From the NCBI GenBank assembly GCA_023055425.1, contig JALGPY010000009.1:56296616-56360615 (forward strand): 64,000 bases of DNA, read 5' to 3'. The notes beneath the pieces were generated by a model. That model was not told where the DNA came from. It saw only the letters and a program-made list of their open reading frames with translations, and did no database searches. The translations under genes were made by a program, and so were the position numbers. Origin of the DNA: Linanthus parryae (lineage: Eukaryota > Streptophyta > Magnoliopsida > Ericales > Polemoniaceae). Positions 12,280 through 24,383 of this stretch are shown in pieces (position 1 is the stretch's first letter; the number at the start of each line of letters is the position of its first letter).

Positions 12280-13216
12280 TGAGTTTTATCGATCTTGCCC
12301 CGGCAAGTTTTTTCAACCGTTTCCTCTTCAACCATCTCTTCTACCACTCCTTCAAATCCAGTCTCTGAGGGTCACCGCTGGACTGGCGGCGGCGATCCCC
12401 CCACCCCTTTTTCTTTTTCTTCAGTTTCTAGTCTATCTTTTTCAGATCTGGGCGCATAGCTTCGAGAAAGGGCTTTCTTCGGAAGTTCGTGTTGTTTCTC
12501 AGACGATTGTGGTGTTGAAGCTTGTGGTTAGGGCCACACTTTTCAAGAACCACCATGAACCTTCACCATCTTCTCCATATTCTCCAATGCGTCTCTGCCC
12601 CTTCACTATTTTCTCAGGCTTTGGATCTGTCCCTTCACCATTCTCTCAAGCGATGTTTGGATCTGATGTTTGAGGGACAGCAAGAGGCTATTTTTGCAAT
12701 ACCTGTAAAATCTGGTACTGCTGTGATTAATAGCCTAGGAAAACGTCTTCCTAGAGTGCAACGGAGAGGAGGTGCTAATTTGTTATTCCGCATGATCGTG
12801 GTGATAATTGAAGGTCAGGCAGGCCTCAGATGTTTGTGGAGCTCGTTTTGGTCATAGAGTTGGTAGTTGGATGTGAATGGCTGTGGTGGATCATGTTATT
12901 GATATTTTTAAGTTTTTTCTTGACTTCTTGCACTGAGATTCCAGTGGTGTTCCAAGCGGCCAAGGTGCAGCCGGTAAATCCAGTCGTTTCCTCTCTTTTT
13001 TCGTGAAACTCAAAAGTTAGCATGTGGAATAGTAATTGGTATCCTATTAGAAATGTTCACTATATTTTTTTTTACCTTTCGTTCTTTTCTAGAACATGGC
13101 ATTCTCTTCAGAGTTGGTAGGTTATACCACTCTAATTATGTTACCAGATTTTTTCTGATCTTGTATTGACTGTGATAGCCTATCTTTTTAATAGAAGCTA
13201 CCGTTTAAAAAAAAAG
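12280..13216 (+). mobile_element. Possible non-LTR retroposon remnant with A tail
   Basis: The segment ends TTTAATAGAAGCTACCGTTT followed by nine A (about 13208-13216), as at the 3' end of many plant L1 LINEs. Upstream are short G/T-rich frames without a recognisable domain. No target duplication found, and the 5' boundary is a guess. It could equally be unrelated intergenic sequence. Confidence 0.3.
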
Positions 13217-13821
13217 TGGTCCTACAGTATTTCAACAAATTAGGCCTAAAAGATCTCCAGAACTGAAATATTGAATCCGCAGATTTAAATCCCAACCGAG
13301 ACGAATCGGCGTTCAAAAACACCGATACCAAATTAAATTGATTTGTTTGCCAGATTTCCCATTCCCAACAGGCACTAACATTCCGAAATAGGGGAACAGT
13401 CAATAGAACTGAATTGCTGCCAACAAACCCAGAGCAAACATGATATGCTACTGTAGCGAACAAACAATTTTACATCAGACAACGTGCCTTACAAACTTGC
13501 CAATAACATCACCAGGTACTGTATCTGACTCGACAACAGCATAATCTAACTGTGATGAAATACAAATAAAAGTAAATTGTGTAAGCTTCATCAGTTCAAT
13601 TGGATTGAATATAAGCTAAGCTAATGCACAAGTTGACACGGGTTTTGTTTACTCTCCAAATTGGTTACATTTAGGCCTTTTCATCTGCACATCAGCAACA
13701 AGAGACGCCAGGGCAACTGATAGCTGGACATGAAGCATAACACAGGTCGACACCAAAGGAGGGTGTGCAAGTCTAGAAGATTAAGAACATACATGTAGCT
13801 GCATTTTACCAGCTTCGACAA
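13217..13821 (-). other. Downstream flank and probable 3' UTR of PEX22
   Basis: Sequence just after the PEX22 stop codon (minus strand). AT-rich; no other feature recognised. The polyadenylation site was not determined. Confidence 0.5.
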
Positions 13822-16800
13822 TCAAACAGATCCAAAGAACTGTTCCAGGGATGGAGAACCGATGATAACATTGGGAGCCCGCCGCTCGGATGTAACAGGG
13901 TTAATGTGAAGCTGATATTTTACGAACCGCTGTTCAAAATGAAAGAAAAAGAGAGTGAAAGAATTAGTCAGCATCAAGAAAATGCTAAATAAAAGCTAAC
14001 AAAACATGGACACAGTCGTAGCTCTCCGTTTGAAACTCCTGATGCTAGGAAAAGATATACTCGCTCCGTCCCAGATTAACTTTGCCTCTCCTAAAATGAT
14101 GTCCCAAAATAAGTTTCCTACGAAGCATGGACACCATAAAACAGGAGCAGTATCCGTGTCAGACACTTGGGACACTCGTAAAATACTCCAAAATATGTGT
14201 CGGTGGCGTGGCGTGGCGTGTCTGGTTATTTTAGAGAATTTGATTAGACTAGACACTTGGATGACACTTGAGGAGAGATGACAGTTGCTCATTTATATTT
14301 ATTAGACTCACACTGGTTGTCTTATGAAACATTTTAGCTTTAACTGGGTTAAAATGTATTTACGTTAAAGTATTATATAGTATAATGATTAATTGAGGGC
14401 TTATATGAAAAGGTTGCCCGTTTGAACGAAAAGTTCAAGCAAGGTTTAAAGTTCTCACATGCAACAATTTTAAGAGTTTTCCCAGACACAACTCATCAAA
14501 TTCGATCCCAAGTAAGGTATCTCTTCTTTGGCATCGAAGGATTATTTTATTGTATTTTATTCATCCTTTTCCATTTGGCTTCCTTTACCTTTTCCCTTCA
14601 CGGAAACTAGATTTCTGACACGAAAGTCAGCCTCCATGAGTGCGAGGGTTGTTACTTATACAGGACCAGAGAAACGCAATATGAATTTCAAACATCAGAG
14701 CAGTAATACGAGAAACGCAATATGAAACGTGAAACATCAGAGTAGTGACATATCATCCTCCATGCTATAAATCTCTGAATATATCACCTTGAGCTAACCC
14801 TGCTAGAGTCCAGGTGTCTGTATTTTAATTAGCCTAGCGTAACTCATGATACATGGCATGATGCGCAATTCAAAGAATCAAGCACTTGTACTTACAGCTA
14901 GCTGAGTAACAATTTCAGGATTTGAGTCGATATGCCAATCCGGCTCCAGTTGCCGGACGAAAGATGACCGGCCGATCTCTGTACTACAAAAGAGAACCTG
15001 CAGGTGCAATGCACCAAATGAGACAGATGGCAAATATGTGATTCGAATATGAGACTGAGACAAAACAAGAAAGAAAGTTGCAGATATATAGCTCGTCAAC
15101 CACTTCTCACTTTCTCAGTCATTTAACTCACAGCACTGATCTCCTCAACTAATCCCCATAAGGGATTCCATATTTTGAGCAAGGTAAACAATCAAAGGCA
15201 ATGGAACAGATATATAGCTCGTCAACCACACACGTCTCCGGAACTTTTAACATTTTTCACTATAACCTACCTTATATCCTCACTGTAACTTATCAAAAAA
15301 TTATCATGATAACTCGAAGATCTTCCACCTTTCTCTCTCAATTATTCCAGATTAGACTTGGATAACTCTAATTATCTGTTCATTTCATATTTCATCAGGT
15401 CAAGGTTACTTGCGAAGGGATCCCTTTTAAGGCAGTACAGTACCTCCAACCCACTGCCCTAAGATTCCTTTTCAGAACCCCCTGCCACAAGTTGCCTACA
15501 ATATTTGTATGCAACCCTTCATGCAAGCTCAACGTTCCGTGCAATGAAATTCCACAATCAAGGAAGAAATGTTGCCTGTAATGCAGTTGACTTGACTCAT
15601 TTAGCTCAGGGTTCAAGTATGTAAGGGTAAAGAGGCTTGTTATATCTTTTGAATAGTTTGGACATAAGCCACCCCCTTTACTCCATTAATGCAATGTTCT
15701 TAAGGTCCAGAAAATATGGGGGAATAGCTTGTTCGTATAAGAAAAAACTCTTACCTGCAAAAAGCACATATTTTTCCTACTTAAATATGAAGATTGGAAC
15801 TTTAACTACATATAGGTAATGCTGACATGAACCAGTCTAGTCTAGAGATTCCATCTCTGCCTGCGATATATTTATTATAAAATACTAGTGCTAGCATGAT
15901 GGCCGCATATTTTACCTTGTCCTTGACCAATCCACCTGATGTGAAGACTCCAGCTTCTTCTAGAGCTTGAAGAACCTTTTTCTGCATGAAATTATTCTGA
16001 TGAGTGAGAAAGATGAAGTTTCTTTTATTGCGACACACTACTATGAAAAATTGGAACAACAGAAACTCAAAGCTTCAAGAAACCCAAACTAAAATGGGTG
16101 TCCCAAAGTACGTGTCTACTTACCGTTACCTTTTCACTTTACTTGCCTCCATACCTTACTTTCAATTCTTACTTTTCTCACTTATCAAGAAAGTTTTATA
16201 TAAGACAAAGGACGTTTTAGTAGATCTATCAAACCAAAAACGGCCTCTTGCAGATATGCAAAGCAAGGCTGCGTACAATAGACCCCAAAGTTGCCCGACC
16301 CTTCCCTGGACTCCATGCATAGCGGGAGCTTCGTGACCCAAGCTTCTTTTTGTCAAGTCAAGTGAGACACTTATCTTGGGATGGAGGGAGTACATTTTAT
16401 CATCTTTTGGTATCCAATAAAGAGTATCAATAGCATGAACCGACTCTGGCAGGTCTAAACGTTCTAGAACATTTCCAACACACTCTGCTTTATCATTCCC
16501 AACCAAATTTCCAACTAATGCAACTCACCTACTGCCGAGCATAGCAAGGGAGGGGAAAATTCAGAGAACTGATAGAAAATAACCTGCTCTAATTTTATTG
16601 ATTCTTTTCTAGATCAGGAGAGATCTTGCGATAACACAAGACAGATAACACCTTGTGAATGTTAAAACTTCTCTCCCACTAAAAGTATGATCATCAACGT
16701 GATAAATACTTGATTATATTTATATGCCAAGTCAACTGAGAAAAGTTTGAATAAAACCTGGCAAGAATATAAACAAAATAAGAGCTAACCTTCAGAGAAT

Positions 16801-19800
16801 AGAGCTCCAGATACAACTTATTTTGAGTTTTTTGCTGAAGGCCTTGGGATTTTAAGAGAAATTCTAGAACGATAAGATCTTTGCGGAGTTGTCATAGAAT
16901 GTAAATTTGACATAGATGGAGGTTTGCTTGGTGAGGCCTTTGCATGAAAATTATGTATGGATATAGATGGGGTAGGAAACTTAACCAATGTAAATTTCGT
17001 TTCTTGGTGCACCAGATTGAAGATGGTTGAACAGTTTGGTAGATCGGATATTGGGTCTCTAAAATATACAGCTCTCAACAACCTACCCAGTACCTCATAG
17101 TTTGCAGCAGACAATATGCTTTTTTGATGGCTTAGCATTTGAGCATTTCATAAGTGGGTTTTATATGGGGCCCTACTTCTAGGAGTTCGTGAAACCGAAG
17201 ATACATTTGACCCTCTGCAGAAAGCATATTCGATGTGTAAATATGAAGGGCAAGATAAGTTGACATGGAATTTTGAAAAAGCAAGTTCTCAGTAACAAGT
17301 ACAGGTCACTGGCGAGAGAATACATTAAGCTCCCACAAAAAAAGCACTTTGAAGGTTGAACTGGTTAGTGTCACCATCAGCGCAAGATTAATCTCATGTT
17401 TGACTTTGGTGGTAATTTTAGCCGTGAATGATGTGCAATGAGAAGAATTCAATCACCAAGGAACCCTCAAACAGCTGCATCTACATTTAAATATCTGGTC
17501 AGTTCTTGAATATGGTCTGCTTGGTTGTTCTGAATTCAGTAGGTGATGCTAGCTTGAGAACCTACTTTAAGAGCTGGGATTTGGTACTGAAGCCTCAAAG
17601 GTTGAACTGGTTTGCTTCTCAAATTGAAGAACCAGAAATAGTAACAGAAGCCATGAAAGTGACACCAAACTTTCTCAAGGAAGAACAGTATAGAACAAAG
17701 GGGCAATCTGTTATAGCACTTTCAAACATTCCATTGAGAAGAATTCAATCATCAAGGAACCCTCAAACAGCTGCATCTACATTTAACTATCAAGTCAGTT
17801 CTTGAATATGGTCTGCTTGGTTGTTCTGAATTCAGTAGGTGATGCTAGCTTGAGGACCTACTTTAAGAGCTAAGATTTGGTACTGAAGCCTCAAAGGTTG
17901 AACTGGTTTGCTTCTCAAATTGAAGAACCAGAAGAAGTAACAGAAGCAATGAAAGTGACACCAAACTTTCTCAAGGAAGAACGATATAAAACAAAGGGGC
18001 AATCTGTTATAGCATTTTCAAACATTCCCTTGAGCTAATGTACATTTCTTTCAGCTTTTCGTATTTTGTTCTTCTCTGATTAAGTTTACCTCATGAATTC
18101 AAGAGTGACAAAAAATGCATATTCGGGAGTGACAGCAGGAATCTCATAGCTAAATGGTAACACATCTGCCTAATTGTAAAAGTCTAAACTCACTTCACTT
18201 TCATCATCCAGAACTCTTTCCATTAGATAAAGATCACAGTACTTAGTAATCTCTAGCAGGACTTCAACCACGGACGATCTCACAGTAGCTTGTTTCTGTG
18301 CAAAACAAGATAAACAATGTCAATACATTCTTGATTCATGCAGAAAAAGGGATTGGTAGAGAAGGAAAAACACCTGAAGATCCTCTGGACTACTTTCCTC
18401 AAGGATTACATCCAACAACCGGCAAGTTACCTGAAATGAAGAAATTGTAGATGAGTAAATACTTCAAGAAATTAGAAGAAACAATATCCTATGTCTCTAG
18501 TAAAGCATGTCATTCTTCCAGGTCCTAAAATGCCAGAGGAACATGTATTAGTGACTTACTCAGCATATAATTCCCCTCGAAAAAGATTTAAAGCTAATTA
18601 TTAGTGACTTACTCAGCATATATCCTGTAATTAATTATATCAGCATATTTCAATTTGCTGTATTTATTATTGCCACTTGTGACAGTTAGTACTTACTATA
18701 GGTGTTCCCGTCATTGTTGTTACTTCTCATTATCATATTGACATAAAATATCAACATCCGCATTTTTACAACCCTAAATCCTCAACACGGCCACAGCAAT
18801 TTAATTCCTTTTGCTCTTCTTATCACCACTTGTGACAGTTACCACTTGCTATTTGTCTTCCCGTCACTGTTTTTTCTCATTCTCATATTGACACGTTAAC
18901 ATCTGTAGTTTGACGGTTACCATCGTACCAGGCAAAAGCAGGGGCAATTACATCATTTTAGTACAGGTTAAACAGGACTGCTGAAACAAATCACTGTGCT
19001 GGTCAGAGAAAAAAAAAAATGAAAGGACGTATCCGAAGGAAAATTTAACTTATTTCAACTCAGATCAGTCTCACTGCAGGTTAACAATCGCAAAATGAGT
19101 GCGTAGTATAAATACTTATCGATATAAGGCATAGTTATCAAAGTTTGATACGTATCGTGTATCGATAGTAGGATTTTCGTATCGTGTATCGTATCGTATC
19201 GCGTATCGGAACGATACACACACCCTTATTAAAGCAACTTAAAAAATATATACTGACCCTTATAGTGAAGAGTTTATTGGTTGCATCTGGCATTTACTTA
19301 GTCTAACCAGCACGTATTAACATTTTTGGTATGCAGCTAGATTATAGAGTACCATTATAAGGGGATGTTAATATATTTTAGACTATGTCCAATAATGAAT
19401 CATATATTCACATTACATAAGTGAGAATAATAATGAATTAGAAGAATTTAGTGGACTGTCAGTTATATGTAGGGTATATTCACGTGGCATCGTTTTAGTA
19501 GTTAAATGGAACACAAAACTGGAATACTAAAGTTAGGAATTTCTAATCAGTACTCACTACGCGAACACAACTGTATTCCACTAGTCATGTAAATAGAACA
19601 ATTTGTCTTCTATATGGCATTTTCTTCTTCAGTCTTCCTCTTCTAAAGGCTAGATCAATCATAGAGAATTCAAGACAATTTAATTTTTTGACTAGCAAGA
19701 TTGAGACAAACCTAGAGACGTAGGACTATCTAACAAAATATTCATATAATCCATGTAATACGAAGTTCTATATCAATAGGTTCTAACAATCCTAGACCAG

Positions 19801-22800
19801 TTTCAGTTCTCAAATGTATCGTCGATACGCGATACGTATCGTATCGGATGTGTATCGCTCGATACAGTTTGATACACTTTCATTAGCGATACAGTGAACG
19901 ATACGTAACGCTGATGACATGTATCGTATCGTATCGTACGATACGTATCGAGTATCGCTCGATACTGATAACAGAGATATAAGGTACCTTGAATGTTCTA
20001 ATATAGCATATATGTGATGCTTTCATGACATCCCTTCTCATAATTATCTGGACTCTTGACATCTCTTTCCTCTTTTATCCAGATTACTTTCGTTTTTTAG
20101 TAAGAAGTTCGTGTTAAATAGAACCAAAAACGGGTCGTGCTTACAGCTATGAAGGTCTCCAACCTAGAAAAATCCATTAAAAGTAGTAAGAAATGTACAA
20201 GGAATAAATAGTACCAACTGAATCTCCACCCTTCATAAAATCTCACTAACTCTATAAACTGGATATAAGAGGTTAATCAGTCTTTGTCAGAAGAGCTCTG
20301 TGGTGGCGATATCTCAATAGAAGCCAAGTATTATGTGAGGAGCAATTTTCCACTTTTTCTTAGGAATTTGCATTCATTGAACCCCCAACAAGCATGTAAA
20401 GAAGATGACAATAACCTAGAGAAGACCCATTTCTTATCAAGCATGCAAATTGCAAAGAATCAAATTTTGTCAAGCATCGGCAAAACAACAATATAAGAAA
20501 AGTACCTAGTAAAAAATTCACTGTATTTTTCCAGGAGAAGCACATCGCATAAAAATCCCTTGTGGCGTTTTAGAATCCCATATTTTCAACGGTCCGAAAA
20601 ATTCTCCCGATTTCAAGTTCCCAAAAGTAATGAAACAACTATTTTGACTGAAATGACAAAATTTATTCCCCTTCATTAAACCCCATTAATTTTGATATTG
20701 AATAAAGTAAACTTCACAAACTAGTGAACTTTCCAACCATTTGTCTCTCCTAGAAAAAAATATCTGGGAAAAATATTTTTTCTAGTCTAGTCTCCTCTTC
20801 TTCTCCTACTCTCACAAATCTTAACACTCACCTACCACACCAGTATTTATGATGTTAGTCAAGTATTTTCGATTCCACTCCTTCACCAGTAACATGCCAA
20901 TCTTCTCACCGAGCCCCTTCCATCATGGTATTTACATTCTCTTCTCTCGAGGATGGCGAGCTCCAAGTTGTGTGGCTTACATCAACCTCAAACTTGCGGG
21001 TGTCCATAACAAATAACAGGAACTGCCTCATAAACAGTGTCCTTCCTTTTCTAAATTTTTGTACGAGATTGTATTATAAGCAAAAGCGGGTGGAGTACAA
21101 GACTGATCAACTCATTTGTTGATTCTGTCACGAAAGTCTACAAGTTCAGAAGTAGAATTTGAGAAGTCATATCACGTAAGTTTAACAGCGTTCTTCAACA
21201 CTAAATAGCAAGTAAAGCTCCGAAAATTAGTTAGTAGGTCTATTTGTTTGATTAGCTGAAGACCTAATCATTGAATGTATCCTGATCTGAAGTGAGTATG
21301 TTTCCTCTCTTTTTTCTAGCATATCCAGGTACTGTTTGTTCTTGTTTTCAGTTTGATCATTTCAAATTTACTTTTTCCTTTCGCATTTTACACTGCAGTC
21401 AAACTTTACAGTAACAACAAACAAAAAAAGAAAAGCTAGAAGCAAAAGATTGAGCTATCTTTATCAAATAGGAATACAGTACAAGAAAAAAATAAGGAAT
21501 ATTTAAGTAGTGCAGAAAAAATATATATACCTTCCTTCCTTCACTCAGCTTTTGCCTAACTATTTGTCCTAATGTTAGCTGCATGATCAAGAAAAAAACA
21601 TTGTTAAAATAAGAGCAAAGCCATGTATAATCATACAGATACAGAGAATACTGAAAGATTTAGTGACCTTTACGGGCTGAAAGAACTCATCAATAACATT
21701 TTGTGCCCTTGAATCTTCGGAAGACGGAGGAGCTCCAGGAGTTGCCGAATTTGCATTTGGTTGAGTGCTTCCACCAGAAGTACTAGGTGGCGGTGCTTGC
21801 CGTTTAGGTTGCCTTCTTTGAGGTCTAGGTGCTCTCAACAATCTCCACGTGAAGAGTATTGCAAGGGCAAGCCCAGCTACAGCTCCAACAGATCGTGAGT
21901 CCTGCAATCAATTACAAAAGAAACAATTGATCATACTCTATCAAAAGTGGGGCATGCGTCAATGTACATAGAAGCGAACTTGCTTTAAATGTTGGAATGG
22001 ATAAATCTTGAGGAAGCCATGGATAAACTTTTATACTATAAAGCAATATCTGGCCAGGAAATATGGTCACTCGGCAACTGGTTGCTCTCTAGAAAGCCCA
22101 TACTGGAACTAATGGCCAGTGGAAATTTTCGGACCCCTCGTTGCATGTGGCGACTGATTTCATATGATAAATAACTACCAGAATATAGAAGAAGCAATTC
22201 GCATATGAACTTTAAAAGAGGACTGGAGGAGGTGTTTTTGCTTCCTCAAGAACTTTGATAGCAGATGCCTGTTGTTGCCATTATTAATTTCTTATGTTAG
22301 GATGATACCCGACACATTACAATACAATCTATGACAGTAGAATACAATTATAAAATACACCATATCTGTGATAGTTAATGTGTTGCAGCACTAAAATTGC
22401 TAGTGTAGAAGTGAAAGAAGCTATTCCATGGGCATTAATTATAAGAAAACAGGGTGAGAAGAAATAAAAAGCTTCAGAAACAAACCAAGACAAATTCATT
22501 GAGAAAATCCAGCAAATAATCAACCGACCCAAGCGGAATGTGAGTCCACCACTCTAAAGGCAACTCGATAATAAGACCACTGACAGAGGTATCAGACACA
22601 TGAACTCCGTCAAAGGTCTGCCGGCTCACCCTCCAAACAATCCACATAAGAACTATAGGAGCCAAACGCCAAACCGTCCAACTCTCTCTCCCCACCCACA
22701 CTCTAACCCGAGCAATGAGGAAACCTAGAACTGTAGCAGAAGCAACTTACGTAATACTGAAAGTCACTAGAACCAGACCCCCAGAAGGACCACACAGCTA

Positions 22801-23557
22801 GACAATGCAGACGAAGACAAATCACCAGTTCAGCACTAGATTTGCACAAAAAAAGCCATTTTACTAACACGGTGACAACAAGGGACCAAGTTGTCATTAG
22901 TCAAGATCATGTCATGAACAACACACCAGACACAGAAAGAGACTCGTAAAGGAGCGACTAGTTTCCAGATCAAACGTGCTGGAACCAAGGCTTCATGTGC
23001 CCCACACAAAGATGACTAATAGAATCAAGAGAGAAACAACTCACTTGAAGACAGGCGTCCCTCAAATGAATCAAAATTACCATGAGGAATCCCATACTGA
23101 TACAAGAAGTTAAAAAAGTTGGACATTCTGCAACTTGCCTGAAACGATGTCACTGGCGCAAACAGATTCCGAGCAGGACGAGAAGAGAAGGAAACTGATG
23201 CGACAAGGGCTGCTCTGCTATCCTCCAATTGTCCCAAAAACGAACAGTGTCTCCTAAACCAATCCTAGACTGAATACTCTTTGCAAAAAGATCTCACCCA
23301 TTCCTGATACCCTTCCACAACCCACACTCATATGAAACAAGGACCGCATTAGAGCACCCCCGCTCCCTCCTGACCCAAGCCTAGCATTGATCACTCTCCT
23401 CAAAAGGCTATCCCGCTCTAACCCAAACATCCACAACCACTTGTTTCATAACGACCGATCGAAGAGAATCAACAGTCCGATGCCCAACCCCCACAGGGCG
23501 AGAAACCGAACTTCAGACTACTAAATGATACTTAATCTCATCTCCCATCCCTCGTCA

Positions 23558-23602
<45 letters not shown>

Positions 23603-24347
23603 ACGCTAAATTTTCTCCAACCGCTTAACCAACCACTTTTGAAAGATATTGCTTTGTCCAAACAGCCAACCTCTTGATGAAGCTCCACTGCCTGACCTCA
23701 CACCTTAGTGCCATTGTACTTCGCCCTTAAAGGAAACTCAAAGTACCGCAGAACAACGTAACAACCTAGAATACTCGCAGGAAAACCAGCGATATCGGAT
23801 CTTGGTTGGCCTTTGCCATCAATCTCCCTATCAATCTTTCTTTCTCCCAGGGTCGCTACTCTTCTCCTCATCACTTACTAAAATGGTAATCTCATTATTG
23901 CTTATTGTAGCACTTTCAGCAAGATTTCTCCGTTAGGCGAGTCTTTAGTAGTACCCTACCCCAGGGAAGTTGAATCCCCGGATTTAGTAACCGGTGAAAT
24001 ACTGAAGGTAAAATCCCAGGGCGATGTGAGGGAGGATGAAGCTGGGGAAAGAACAGGCCTTTTTTTAAGGCTGCAACTCATCAATCATAGGCAAATTCGA
24101 AATTACCTCAGAATTACCCAAATCAACCTCAGCCCATAAACCACCTGAAAACAATCCAGAAAACCCAAAAGATAGCCAAAAATTTACTTTTGCCTCCAAG
24201 AAGACAAAAGTATCGTCCGCAAAGGGTAGATGAGAAACCTGAACACTGGGGTCTCTTGATTGACCTACCGACCTGAAACGCCTTAGAAACCCACCTTGCA
24301 CTGTTCTCCCCAACATCCTGTGAAGGGCCTCCATGACAGTGATAAAC

Positions 24348-24383
<36 letters not shown>

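Noticed and set aside
12275..12857. Plus-strand frames that might be a small host gene
   Set aside because: No recognisable domain, overlapping frames, and an A tail downstream; treated only as a weak retroposon candidate.
14057..14290. A complete Stowaway MITE in PEX22 intron 7
   Set aside because: Only a left-end-like motif is present; no inverted right end or TA pair could be matched.
15082..15229. 22-bp exact direct repeat as target duplication of a 104-bp retroposon
   Set aside because: No poly(A) or SINE-like internal promoter between the copies; left as a simple repeat.
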